The translations under genes were made by a program, and so were the position numbers. The notes beneath the pieces were generated by a model that saw only the letters and a list, made by a program, of their open reading frames with translations, did no database searches and had not been told where the DNA came from. This document shows positions 1 through 6,466 of a stretch of DNA of 7,431 nt, one piece after another. This DNA comes from a bacterium (GTDB lineage Bacteria > Planctomycetota > UBA11346). Where the stretch lies: NCBI GenBank assembly GCA_020049615.1, contig JAIFKN010000099.1:1-7431 (forward strand), read 5' to 3'. Position 1 is the stretch's first letter. Every line of letters starts with the position of its first letter.

Positions 1-169
1 CGACGATCTTCGGCACGAAGGTGAGGGTCTGCTCCTGGATCGAGGTGACGGCCTGGAGCAGGCCGATGACCAGACCGACGACCAGGGCGGTGAGCAGCAC
101 CGGGCCGGAGAGCAGCAGGCTGACCCACAGCATGTGCCGCAGGAGATCGATGATCGTATCGTTCAGCAT
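1..169 (-). CDS. fliQ: Flagellar biosynthesis protein FliQ, N-terminal part (runs off the left edge)
   Basis: FliQ is a small two-helix inner-membrane subunit of the flagellar type III export gate, where it packs with FliP and FliR around the export pore. The visible 56 residues start MLNDTIIDLLRHMLW and continue with a hydrophobic helix (about residues 14-40, rich in L, V and G). They then read QAVTSIQEQTLTFVPKIV, the signature of the FliQ/SctS family. The start ATG (169-167) is preceded by GGAG at 183-180, about 10 bases upstream. The second transmembrane helix and the stop codon lie outside the window. It follows fliP on the same strand but is separated by about 180 bp of palindromic spacer instead of the usual close coupling. 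Type III secretion homologues share the motif, but the fliO-fliP context makes it flagellar. Confidence 0.93.
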   Translation of the reverse strand, partial: MLNDTIIDLLRHMLWVSLLLSGPVLLTALVVGLVIGLLQAVTSIQEQTLTFVPKIV

Positions 170-349
170 GGCCGCAGAACTCCGTACCCGCCGGGGGCCC
201 CGTCGCGCAGCGATGGGGCGGGCGCCGAGTGGCGGTGGGCGGATACAATGGGCGAAGCCCATCCGCCCACGGTTTCGGAGCTGGGCGACGAAACCGAGCC
301 GCGACAAAGCCCGGGGGGTAGGCCCGCAGGGCCGAAGGGGCGAAGTCCC
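170..349. repeat. Palindrome-rich fliP-fliQ spacer with several hairpins
   Basis: No gene is supported in this 180-bp gap. It contains at least three inverted repeats. One is a bulged nested hairpin with 8-bp outer arms (237-244 and 261-268) around an inner GGGC/GCCC stem (250-253, 257-260). The second is GGCCC/GGGCC at 321-325 and 329-333 with a 3-base loop. The third is a 6-bp stem at 335-340 and 346-351 that overlaps the fliP stop codon. In the minus (mRNA) sense two of the loops read CTTCG or TTCG. The spacer may be a dispersed intergenic palindromic element, or may act as an RNA-stability or attenuation structure between the two cistrons. No U-tract terminator is seen. Confidence 0.6.
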
Positions 350-1261
350 TTATGCATAGGACGCCGCCAGTCCCTGGACCACCAATACCCACCCGTCGAC
401 CAGGACGAAGAGCAGGATCTTGAACGGTAGCGACACCACGACCGGCGGCAGCATCATCATGCCCAGGCTCATGAGGATGGCCGAGATGACGAGGTCGATG
501 ACCAGGAAGGGCAGGAAGATCACGAACCCCATCTGGAAGGCAGTCTTGAGTTCGCTGGTGACGAAGGCGGGGACCAGGGTGAGGAAGCTGATGTCGGCGG
601 CGGTCTTCGGGCGCTCCTCCTTGGCCAGGCGGATGAACAGCGCGAGGTCGTTCTTGCGCGTGTGCTTGAGCATGAAGTCCTTCACCGCCTGCTTGGCAGC
701 CGTCAGGGCCTGGGCCTGGGTGATCTCCTGCTTCTGCAGCGGCGTCCACGCCTCGGCCTCGATGCGTTTGATCGTCGGAGCCATGATGAACAGCGAGAGG
801 AACAGGGCGAGGCCGACCACCACCTGGTTGGGTGGCAGGGTCTGCGTGCCGAGGGCGCGGCGGACGAAGCCGAGGACGATGATCACCCGGGTGAAGCAGG
901 TCATCATCATGAGGAAGGCGGGCGCGACCGCGAGGACGGTGATGACCAGCAGCAGGGTGACGGCGTTGCTCAGCCCGTCGGCGCCGCCGCCGGCATCGAG
1001 GGTCAGCTTGAGCTGGCCCGGGTTGGGTACAGCGGGTATCAGCCCCCCTGCCGGGTCGATCTTCTCCGGGACGGGCGGCGCCGCGCCCTCGGTGGTGCCG
1101 GCCACCCCGGTGACCGGTCCATCAGGGTCGCCGACCACGCCCGGCGGGGCCTCGCCGGCCCAGGCCCAGGCGATGAGGAGCAGCAGCAGGACCGCGGGCT
1201 TCAGCCCGCGATGCAGCACCGTCACCACCCAGCCACGCGGGCTGAGGCCCACGCTCCTCAT
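350..1261 (-). CDS. fliP: Flagellar export-gate protein FliP
   Basis: FliP forms, with FliQ and FliR, the inner-membrane pore through which flagellar subunits are exported. The 303-residue protein has a hydrophobic N-terminal signal-like segment (about 21-35), then a Gly/Pro-rich low-complexity linker to about residue 95. The conserved FliP core follows: AVAPAFLMMMTCFTR (about 111-125), RALGTQTLPPNQVVVGLALFLSLFIM (about 135-160), a polar central region, and C-terminal helices around 241-265 and 272-297 ending in the family pattern KILLFVLVDGW. FliP proteins are usually about 245-255 residues, so this one is longer because of the N-terminal linker. The ATG at 1261 overlaps the fliO stop codon (ATGA), which indicates translational coupling and fixes the start. 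The open frame extends further upstream, but that part is fliO in another frame. The stop TAA (352-350) lies inside a hairpin. Confidence 0.95.
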   Translation of the reverse strand: MRSVGLSPRGWVVTVLHRGLKPAVLLLLLIAWAWAGEAPPGVVGDPDGPVTGVAGTTEGAAPPVPEKIDPAGGLIPAVPNPGQLKLTLDAGGGADGLSNAVTLLLVITVLAVAPAFLMMMTCFTRVIIVLGFVRRALGTQTLPPNQVVVGLALFLSLFIMAPTIKRIEAEAWTPLQKQEITQAQALTAAKQAVKDFMLKHTRKNDLALFIRLAKEERPKTAADISFLTLVPAFVTSELKTAFQMGFVIFLPFLVIDLVISAILMSLGMMMLPPVVVSLPFKILLFVLVDGWVLVVQGLAASYA

Positions 1262-1710
1262 GGCTTCGCCTCCGGCGCCGGCGCCGGCACCAAGCGGTTC
1301 AGCTCGACGGCGAAAGCCGACGGGGCCTGTTCGGCCGGAGCCGGCAGCGTGGCGATGTGGCTGAGCTCCTTCTCGCCCATGCCAACGACGAGCCACTGGC
1401 CGCCGAGCCGGACCAGGGCGAGTGAGCGTCGCGGCCCGAGCTGGATGGTCTCGAGCAGTTCGAGGTTGCGCCCGCGCCCGCCGAGCAGGCGGCGCGCGCC
1501 CAGGCGCTTGGCCGCGTAGCCGAGCCCGACGGCCAGACCGACGACCACCAGCAGGCCCACGCCCATGCTCGCCACCGTTCCCCAGCCCGGGGCCTCGGAT
1601 GCCGGACGGGTGGCCGGGGTCTGGGTCGCGACCCACTCCGCGTCGCTGAACACCGGGGTTTCGCCGGCACCCAGGACCGCAAGCAGGCACACCAGTGACA
1701 GGATCCGCAT
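1258..1710 (-). CDS. fliO: Flagellar biosynthesis protein FliO
   Basis: FliO is a membrane protein that helps FliP assemble into the export gate. The 150-residue product begins with a signal peptide-like stretch (MRILSLVCLLAVLGAG). A short periplasmic region follows, then one transmembrane helix (about 44-65) and a basic cytoplasmic segment. The FliO-type domain comes next (about 83-122: LLETIQLGPRRSLALVRLGGQWLVVG, then LSHIATL). It ends in a Pro/Ala-rich tail. The start at 1710 is supported by GGAGG at 1722-1718, seven bases upstream, and by the signal peptide; an in-frame ATG at 1779 would add 23 residues lacking such support. It is the first gene of the fliO-fliP-fliQ cluster and overlaps fliP by ATGA. 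FliO is poorly conserved, so the call rests on the domain pattern plus position. Confidence 0.87.
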   Translation of the reverse strand: MRILSLVCLLAVLGAGETPVFSDAEWVATQTPATRPASEAPGWGTVASMGVGLLVVVGLAVGLGYAAKRLGARRLLGGRGRNLELLETIQLGPRRSLALVRLGGQWLVVGMGEKELSHIATLPAPAEQAPSAFAVELNRLVPAPAPEAKP

Positions 1711-1773
1711 GTTGCAGCCTCCGACGCCGGATGTCGCCAGATGCGACAACCGGAACGTCCAACGGGAACATGG

Positions 1774-1789
1774 GCGCACGGAGTGCCAA
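1774..1789 (-). promoter_or_regulatory. Sigma-54-like promoter element upstream of fliO
   Basis: On the minus strand the sequence TTGGCACTCCGTGCGC has the -24 core TGGCAC and a GC at the -12 position, with the invariant GG-N10-GC spacing of sigma-54 promoters. The TT normally preceding the -12 GC is not present. Transcription would start near 1762, about 50 bases before the fliO ATG. Sigma-54 control of flagellar genes is common in bacteria. This is a consensus match only; no enhancer-binding site was identified. Confidence 0.4.
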
Positions 1790-1856
1790 TGAGCCAGCCG
1801 CCTGACGGTAGCGACGACACGTCGACTGCCCCGCCCCTGCCCGTTCTGATTGGCAC
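1783..1856. repeat. Inverted repeat GTGCCAAT...ATTGGCAC in the fliO / plus-strand gene divergent region
   Basis: Perfect 8-bp arms lie at 1783-1790 and 1849-1856, separated by 58 bp. Each arm contains TTGGCAC reading outward toward one of the two divergent genes. The left arm fits a sigma-54 -24 element for fliO. The right arm has TTGGCAC at 1850-1856 but GT instead of GC at the -12 position (1864-1865). The pair could therefore be two opposed promoters, a regulator site, or coincidence. Confidence 0.4.
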
Positions 1857-2184
1857 GCCATGTGTTAGCTTCCGCATCGTGGAACAGCGCATCCTCGTCA
1901 CCCAGGCAGCCCCCGGTATGGTCCTCGCCCGGCCCGTGGTGCAGCCCGACCGCATGGTGCTGGTCGGCGAGGGGGCGGTGCTGACCGAGCTGATGATCAC
2001 GCAGATGCTCAAGCGCGGGGTCAAGCGCATCGTCGTGCGCGGCCAGCCCATCTCGCGCACCACCACCGGCGATTTCGACACCCGCTTGGCAGCCCTCGAC
2101 CTGCGCTTCTCGCGCGTCGGCAAGGATCCCCTGATGGCGGCCCTGCGTGACGTCGTGGCCAGCAACATGGCCCGGAGAGCCTGA
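1789..2184 (+). CDS. Small protein resembling the N-terminal domain of HD-GYP phosphodiesterases
   Basis: I recognise no named gene. From about residue 31 the protein reads VEQRILVTQAAPGMVLARPVV and continues VLVGEGAVLTELMITQMLKRGVKRIVV. This follows the pattern of the small domain often found before HD-GYP domains (leading basic/hydrophobic strand, PGMVLA, a GxxLT turn, an LK-x-G-V-x-x-I-V-V strand). There is no HD-GYP domain, signal peptide or membrane segment. The chosen ATG (1789) has GGAG at 1780-1783, five bases upstream. However, a GTG at 1879 begins exactly where the domain begins, and the 30 codons between have lower GC at third positions; the true start may be 1879 (101 residues). 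The HDOD gene starts 2 bp after the stop, so the two are probably co-translated and may act together in signalling. Confidence 0.75.
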   Translation: MSQPPDGSDDTSTAPPLPVLIGTPCVSFRIVEQRILVTQAAPGMVLARPVVQPDRMVLVGEGAVLTELMITQMLKRGVKRIVVRGQPISRTTTGDFDTRLAALDLRFSRVGKDPLMAALRDVVASNMARRA

Positions 2185-2186
2185 TC

Positions 2187-3014
2187 GTGGCCCTGTCCTC
2201 GGCCGCCATCTCCGCCCGCCTGCTCACCGCCGGCCTCCCGACCCTGCCCAGCACGGTGGCCAAGCTGGAGAGCCTGATCCTCTCGGGTGATGCCCCGAGC
2301 CAGGTGATCATCGACGTCATCGCCACCGATCCGGCGATCACCGCCCTGGTCATCGGCCAAGCCAACGCCTCAGGCCACCACACCGCCAGCCTGGCCGACG
2401 CCATCCGGCACAACGGCCTGGGCGTGGTCCTCGCCACCGCCCGCTGCGCCATCCAGGTCGAGGCGCGCAGCCGGCCGGTGATCAGCGCCTGCTGGGCCCA
2501 GGCCAACCTGGTCGCGGCCCTGGTCCCCGTGCTCGCCGAGCACCGCCGCTACCACCTCAAACGCACCTGGGACGCCGAGACGCTGCAGGTCGGCGGTCTG
2601 ATCCACGACCTCGGGCATGTCCTCGCCCTGACCCACTTTCCCGAAGCGTATGCCGCGGCCGCCACGCGCTGCGACGCCGGCGATGGCGCCTTCACCGCCC
2701 TGCTCGAGGCCGAGCTGGGACTCGATCTCGGCCGGCTCAGCGCCCAGGCCTGCGCCAGCTGGTCGCTGCCGCCGCTGCTCACCACCGTGATGACGCATTG
2801 GCGCCAGCCTGCCGAGGCGCCCGAGAACAGCGATTTGTGCGCCATCGTGCATGTCGCCCACACCCTGGCCATGGCCGTCGGCTTCACCGCCGGCGCCGAC
2901 CGCTTCGTCGCTCCCTTCGACGACTGGGCGATGTCGAAGCTCGAACTGCGCATCGCCGACTTCGAGACGCTGGTGGCCAGGGCCTTCGATGCGGTCGAAG
3001 AGCTCGCGTTGTAG
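2187..3014 (+). CDS. HDOD domain protein
   Basis: This is a 275-residue protein made almost wholly of an HDOD domain, an HD-related signalling fold found with chemotaxis, cyclic-nucleotide and two-component proteins and generally thought non-catalytic. Family features are LPTLPSTVAKLESLI (about 17-31), VIATDPAITALVIGQAN (about 44-60, the DPxLxxxxLxxAN pattern), GLIHDLGHVLAL (about 137-148) with His140-Asp141, and THWRQP (about 203-208), where the family often has a hWxLP motif. No REC, GGDEF or EAL partner domain is present. The GTG start is preceded by GGAGAG at 2174-2179 and sits 2 bp after the upstream stop, consistent with coupling to the small HD-GYP-N-like protein. Being next to divergent flagellar genes suggests, but does not show, a role in motility signalling. 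Confidence 0.88.
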   Translation: MALSSAAISARLLTAGLPTLPSTVAKLESLILSGDAPSQVIIDVIATDPAITALVIGQANASGHHTASLADAIRHNGLGVVLATARCAIQVEARSRPVISACWAQANLVAALVPVLAEHRRYHLKRTWDAETLQVGGLIHDLGHVLALTHFPEAYAAAATRCDAGDGAFTALLEAELGLDLGRLSAQACASWSLPPLLTTVMTHWRQPAEAPENSDLCAIVHVAHTLAMAVGFTAGADRFVAPFDDWAMSKLELRIADFETLVARAFDAVEELAL

Positions 3015-3029
3015 GCCGGCGCCCGGTAC

Positions 3030-3761
3030 TCAGCGCCAGTACATCGCCACTCCCAGGCGGTCCAGTTCGTCGGCGGTGACCACCCGCATCTGCCCAGGCG
3101 TCAGATCCGCCGGCAGGTCCAGGCCGCCGATGCGGTCGCGGTGCAGCGTCACCACCTTGCCGCCGAGGGCGGCGATCATCCGCTTCACCTGGTGGTGACG
3201 CCCCTCGCAGATCACCAGGGTCGCGCGGCCCGGGCCGTCCAGGGTCATTTCGGCCGGCGCGCAGGGCGTGTCGAAGCCGTCGATCATCACCCCCTCCCGG
3301 CAGCGCGCGACGGCGTCGGCGGCCAGGGCTCCGCTATAGCCGATGCGGTAGCGCTTGGGCAGCTTGCGCTGGGGTGCGGTGACGCGGACGAGGAACTTGC
3401 CGTCGCTGGTCAGCAGCAGCAGGCCCGAGGTGTTGCGGTCCAGGCGACCGACGGTGTTGAGGTTGGGATGGGCCAGTTCCGGCGGGACGATGGCGTAGAT
3501 CAGCGGCGCGTCCTGCCCGAGGTGGCTGCAGGCCAGGCCGACCGGCTTGTGGCAGATCACGATCATGCGGTCCGGCGGATCGCCAAGAGCGCAGCCATCG
3601 AGCGCGACGCGATCGTCCGGGCGCAGGTTGCGGTGGTACTTCTGCGTCACCACCCCGTTCACCGACACGCGCTCGGCGTGGATGGACAGGCGCGCCGCTG
3701 CCCAGGTGATGCCGGCGGCGCGGGTCACGAAGCGGTCGAGGGGCTCTCCGTCGGCGGGCAC
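3030..3761 (-). CDS. rsuA: RsuA/RluB-family 16S rRNA pseudouridine synthase
   Basis: The enzyme isomerises a specific uridine in rRNA to pseudouridine; the best family match is RsuA, which modifies U516 of 16S rRNA. The 243 residues contain an N-terminal S4 RNA-binding domain (about 7-52: LDRFVTRAAGI, then VSVNGVV). The catalytic domain has the motif GRLDRNTSGLLLLTSDG (105-121; Asp108 is the predicted nucleophile). A later motif EGRHHQVKRM (186-195) resembles the RsuA EGxxHQVKRM signature. The start is a GTG at 3761 lying inside the 3' end of the histidine kinase gene (37-bp overlap), with no clear Shine-Dalgarno sequence; it is chosen because the S4 domain begins directly afterwards. It converges with the HDOD gene with only 15 bp between stops. 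RluB or RluE specificity cannot be excluded. Confidence 0.86.
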   Translation of the reverse strand: MPADGEPLDRFVTRAAGITWAAARLSIHAERVSVNGVVTQKYHRNLRPDDRVALDGCALGDPPDRMIVICHKPVGLACSHLGQDAPLIYAIVPPELAHPNLNTVGRLDRNTSGLLLLTSDGKFLVRVTAPQRKLPKRYRIGYSGALAADAVARCREGVMIDGFDTPCAPAEMTLDGPGRATLVICEGRHHQVKRMIAALGGKVVTLHRDRIGGLDLPADLTPGQMRVVTADELDRLGVAMYWR

Positions 3762-5137
3762 GCCGGCATGGTGGGCGGACGCGCCGGCACGTCGAGGGTG
3801 GCGGTGAAGCGGCCGCCGGCGATGGCCACCGCGATGCGGCAGCCGGACAGCTCGGCGAGGCGGCGCACGATGGCCAGGCCGAGGCCGGCGTGGCCCTCGC
3901 TGCGCGCCGCGTCGGCGCGCCAGAAGCGCTGGAACACCCGCGTCGCGTCCTCGGCATGCAGCCCGGCGCAGGGGTTGGCCACACGCAGGCGCCAGCCGCC
4001 GTCGTGCGGCGCCAAGGCGATCTCCAGCGCGCCGGGATCGCCGTGGGCGACCGCGTTGGCGAGCAGGTTGCGCACCATGCCGTCGAGCCGCGCCTCGTCG
4101 CCGAGCACCTCGGCCTCGCCCAGCTCCAGCCGCGCCACCAGCCCGCGCGTCGCCGCCTGGCCGGCGAGCAGGTCCCAGCGTTGACGCACCACGCCGGCGA
4201 GATCGACCGGCGCCGCCGCACCCGGCGCGGCCCCGGCGTCGAGCCGGGCGAGGGCGAGCAGGTCGTCGACCGTGCGCTGCAGCCGCGCCACCTCGGCGAG
4301 GGCGGCGGCGGTGGCAAGGCGCCAGGCGGCATCATCGCGCGGCCCGCCGCCCGCCGCCGCCTCCAGCGTGGCGCGCACCGCGGCGAGCGGCGTGCGCAGC
4401 TCGTGGGCGGCGTCGCCGATGAAGCCGCGTTCGCGCTCGCGCAGGGCCGCGAGGCGCGCGAGCAGGCCGTCGAGGGTGCGCACCGCCGGCTCCAGCTCGG
4501 CGAGGCCGGCGACGCCCAGCGCCACCGGTGCCGCCGGATCGACCGCGGCGATGCGGCCACTGAGCCGCTGCAGCGGCCGCAGCAGGAACGGCACCAGCAC
4601 GGCCATGCCGGTGGCCGCCAGCAGCGCGCCGACCGCGCTCGCCGCCGCCAGCACCCAGGCCAGGCGTTCGAGGCGGTCGTGCAGATTCCCGGCGTTGCGC
4701 GCCACCGACACCGTCACCGGCGCGACCTCGCCGCGGGCGCCGGGCGCGACCAGCCGGCTCAGCCGCCGGCCCGGCTGGTCGCCGGGCAGTTCATGGTCGT
4801 GCGCCGCGCCCTGCGCCGACGGCCGGCGCCGCCAGTGGCCCACCGCCGCCGGCGAGATCACCAGCAGGGTGCCATCGGCGTCCCACACCGCCGCCAGGTC
4901 GGGCCGCTCGGCGCGCATCAGCTCGGGGAAGTCGGCGATGTCGAGTTCGACGCGCAGCTGGCCGCCACGGTGCTCGACCTCGGCGGCCAGCGCGTTGAGC
5001 TGCATCGCCAGGCTGGCATCGAACTCGGCGACCAGGGCCGAACGCGCCATCGCCCAGCCGGCGGCGCCGGTGCCGGCGGTGACCAGTCCGGCGAGCAATG
5101 CCGTGCCGACGACCAGCCGCGTGCGCAGGGCGGGCAT
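3725..5137 (-). CDS. Membrane sensor histidine kinase (QseC/PmrB-like layout)
   Basis: This inner-membrane kinase should autophosphorylate on His and pass phosphate to the response regulator encoded just upstream. The 470 residues contain TM1 (about 8-31), a periplasmic sensor region (about 32-158), TM2 (about 159-186), and a HAMP-like linker (about 187-236). The dimerisation domain carries the H-box FIGDAAHELRTPLAAVRA (His245), followed by the ATPase domain. The N-box is MVRNLLANAVAHGD (Asn357, Asn361). The F-box is VFQRFWRAD (401-409) and the G2 box GHAGLGLAIVRRL (415-427). The G1 box is degenerate: VANPCAGL (386-393) replaces the usual DxGxG, so ATP binding may be altered. The ATG at 5137 shares its A with the regulator's TGA stop. 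The 3' end overlaps the pseudouridine synthase start. The ligand is unknown. Confidence 0.92.
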   Translation of the reverse strand: MPALRTRLVVGTALLAGLVTAGTGAAGWAMARSALVAEFDASLAMQLNALAAEVEHRGGQLRVELDIADFPELMRAERPDLAAVWDADGTLLVISPAAVGHWRRRPSAQGAAHDHELPGDQPGRRLSRLVAPGARGEVAPVTVSVARNAGNLHDRLERLAWVLAAASAVGALLAATGMAVLVPFLLRPLQRLSGRIAAVDPAAPVALGVAGLAELEPAVRTLDGLLARLAALRERERGFIGDAAHELRTPLAAVRATLEAAAGGGPRDDAAWRLATAAALAEVARLQRTVDDLLALARLDAGAAPGAAAPVDLAGVVRQRWDLLAGQAATRGLVARLELGEAEVLGDEARLDGMVRNLLANAVAHGDPGALEIALAPHDGGWRLRVANPCAGLHAEDATRVFQRFWRADAARSEGHAGLGLAIVRRLAELSGCRIAVAIAGGRFTATLDVPARPPTMPACPPTESPSTAS

Positions 5138-5808
5138 CAGCGCGGCTCCAGCATGTAGCCGGCGCCGCGCACCGTGCGGATGGCATCGGTCAGACCAGCG
5201 CGCTCGAGCTTCCGTCGCAGATAGCCGACGTAGACGTCGATGACGTTGCTGTTCGGCTCGGCGGCGGCGTCGTAGCAGCGCTCCCACAGGTCGGTGCGCG
5301 CCACCACCTCGCCGCTGCGCTGGGCCAGGGTCTCGAGCAGGGCGAACTCGCGCGCCGTCAGCACCACGGCGACGCCATCGACGGCGGCGCTGCGCGCCAC
5401 CATGTCGACGGCCAGGCGGCCAAGGCGCAGCACGCGCTCGCGCCGGCCCGCCCCGCGCCGCGCCAGGGCGCGCAGCCGCGCCAGCAGCTCGCTCATGGCG
5501 AAGGGCTTGGCGAGGTAGTCGTCGGCCCCGGCATCGAGCCCGACGACGCGATCCTCGACCCCATCGCGGGCGGTGAGCAGCAGCACCGGCGCCTGGCTGC
5601 CGGCGGCACGCAGGCGGCGCAGCACCTCCAGCCCGTCGAGCTTCGGCAGCATGATGTCGAGGACGACGGCGTCGTAGGCGAACGAGTTCGCATGCCACAG
5701 CCCGTCCTCGCCATCGCCGGACTCGTCGACGGCGAAGCCGGCCTCGCGCACCGCCGCGCCGACGGCGCGGCGCAGGGTGGCGTTGTCCTCGACGATCAGG
5801 GCGCGCAT
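5137..5808 (-). CDS. OmpR-family response regulator (QseB/PmrA-like)
   Basis: This is a DNA-binding transcription regulator activated by phosphorylation from the adjacent kinase. The 223-residue protein has a receiver domain (1-115) with the acidic pair in IVEDN (Glu7, Asp8), the phospho-acceptor Asp51 in VVLDIMLPKLDG, Thr79 in LLLTARD, and Lys101 in YLAKPF. A short linker and a winged-helix effector domain follow (about 128-223), with the family pattern LTAREFALLETLAQRSGEVVAR, NVIDVYVGYLRRKLE and IRTVRGAGYML. The ATG at 5808 is preceded by AGGAG four bases upstream. An open frame extends upstream but is non-coding in character. The stop overlaps the kinase start by one base (TGATG), so the pair is translationally coupled. 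The gene lies 61 bp downstream of the PepSY-like gene. No target operator is proven. Confidence 0.94.
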   Translation of the reverse strand: MRALIVEDNATLRRAVGAAVREAGFAVDESGDGEDGLWHANSFAYDAVVLDIMLPKLDGLEVLRRLRAAGSQAPVLLLTARDGVEDRVVGLDAGADDYLAKPFAMSELLARLRALARRGAGRRERVLRLGRLAVDMVARSAAVDGVAVVLTAREFALLETLAQRSGEVVARTDLWERCYDAAAEPNSNVIDVYVGYLRRKLERAGLTDAIRTVRGAGYMLEPR

Positions 5809-5825
5809 GGAACTCCTGCCAAAGC

Positions 5826-5844
5826 GGCGACGGCAGTTGTCGCC
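5826..5844. other. Short hairpin in the gap between the PepSY-like and regulator genes
   Basis: A 6-bp GC-rich stem (GGCGAC at 5826-5831 with GTCGCC at 5839-5844) encloses a 7-base loop. It lies in the 61-bp gap about 20 bases before the regulator start. It has no U-tract, so it is not a clear terminator. It might cause partial attenuation or stabilise the upstream message, allowing different expression of the secreted protein and the two-component pair. Confidence 0.35.
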
Positions 5845-5869
5845 ACTACCGCCGCCCGGCCAAGCTCGC

Positions 5870-6466
5870 TCAGAAGGCCGGCTTGGGCGCGACCTCGCCG
5901 GCCGGCTTGCCGCCCTTGCCGTCCTTCTCCTTCTTCGCTTCCGCAACCTTGACCTTCTCGGCGACGATGGCGCCGTCGGCCGCGATCTCGAGTTCGAGGC
6001 GATCGTTGGCCCGGGCGATCTCGACGTTGTAGACCATCTTTCCCTTCTCGTCCTCCTGCTCGACCTCGGCGACCTTGCCATCGGCCAGGCGGGCGGTGAT
6101 GGCGGCGCGCACCGCCTCGGGCAGGTGGTCGAGCGACACGTTGCCGTCCTTGCCCTTGCGCTCGGCCTTCAGCTTGAGCAGCCGGCCTTCGGCGGTCAGG
6201 CGCACCTCGTTGCGCACGTTGTCCTTGGTCCAGCGCGCGCTGTAGACCTTCTCGCCGTCGCGCTCGTCAGCCTTGATCTTCTCGATGATGGCGCCGTCGG
6301 CCTGCTTCTGCATGGCGGTACGCACGGCCTCGGGCAGCTCCGCGAGGGTGAGCGCGGGCTTGGCCGCCGGCGCCGGCTTGGGCGTCTCGGCGATCGGCGG
6401 CAGCACATCCGCGGCGGCGAGTCCGCCGGCGGCGACGAGGAGGAGGGAAGCGATGAGGTTGCGCAT
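5870..6466 (-). CDS. Secreted protein with two PepSY-like repeats
   Basis: The 198-residue product starts with a signal peptide (MRNLIASLLLVAAGGLAAAD, cleavage likely near residue 19), then a Pro/Ala linker (23-38). Two similar modules follow. Module one (about 41-100) runs LAELPEAVRTAMQ, then IIEKIKADERDGEKVYSARW, then VRLTAEGRLLKLK. Module two (about 112-172) runs LDHLPEAVRAAI, then VAEVEQEDEKGKMVYNVEI, then LEIAADGAIVAEKVK. The LPxAV helix plus the YxxxI strand and xxxDG hairpin match PepSY-like domains. The tail is Lys/Gly-rich. The start at 6466 is supported by the signal peptide and a weak AGGA upstream. It leads the minus-strand operon with the regulator and kinase. PepSY-like proteins often neighbour such pairs, so it may act as a periplasmic modulator or target of the kinase. 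Function is inferred only. Confidence 0.85.
   Translation of the reverse strand: MRNLIASLLLVAAGGLAAADVLPPIAETPKPAPAAKPALTLAELPEAVRTAMQKQADGAIIEKIKADERDGEKVYSARWTKDNVRNEVRLTAEGRLLKLKAERKGKDGNVSLDHLPEAVRAAITARLADGKVAEVEQEDEKGKMVYNVEIARANDRLELEIAADGAIVAEKVKVAEAKKEKDGKGGKPAGEVAPKPAF

Noticed and set aside
21..430. Plus-strand open frames across the fliQ and fliQ-fliP spacer region
   Set aside because: They run antisense to fliQ and through hairpins, with Arg/Pro-rich translations and no domain pattern or supporting ribosome-binding site.
1262..1861. Upstream extension of the fliP reading frame to about 500 residues
   Set aside because: The extension overlaps the whole of fliO in another frame and is Arg/Ala/Gly/Pro-rich without domain pattern. 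The ATGA overlap gives a normal fliP start at 1261.
3015..3037. Bidirectional terminator between the converging HDOD and pseudouridine synthase genes
   Set aside because: Only a 5-bp GGCGC/GCGCC pairing (3018-3022, 3033-3037) with a 10-base loop is present and there is no T-tract, too weak to call.
3334..4560. Long open frame of about 400 residues on the minus strand inside the kinase and pseudouridine synthase genes
   Set aside because: The translation is Arg/Ser/Pro-rich and lacks domains, typical of a shifted frame in GC-rich DNA; the overlapping frames contain clear conserved motifs.
3890..5158. Long plus-strand open frames opposite the histidine kinase
   Set aside because: These are antisense shadows caused by high GC, with translations dominated by Arg, Gly, Ala and Gln and no recognisable family.
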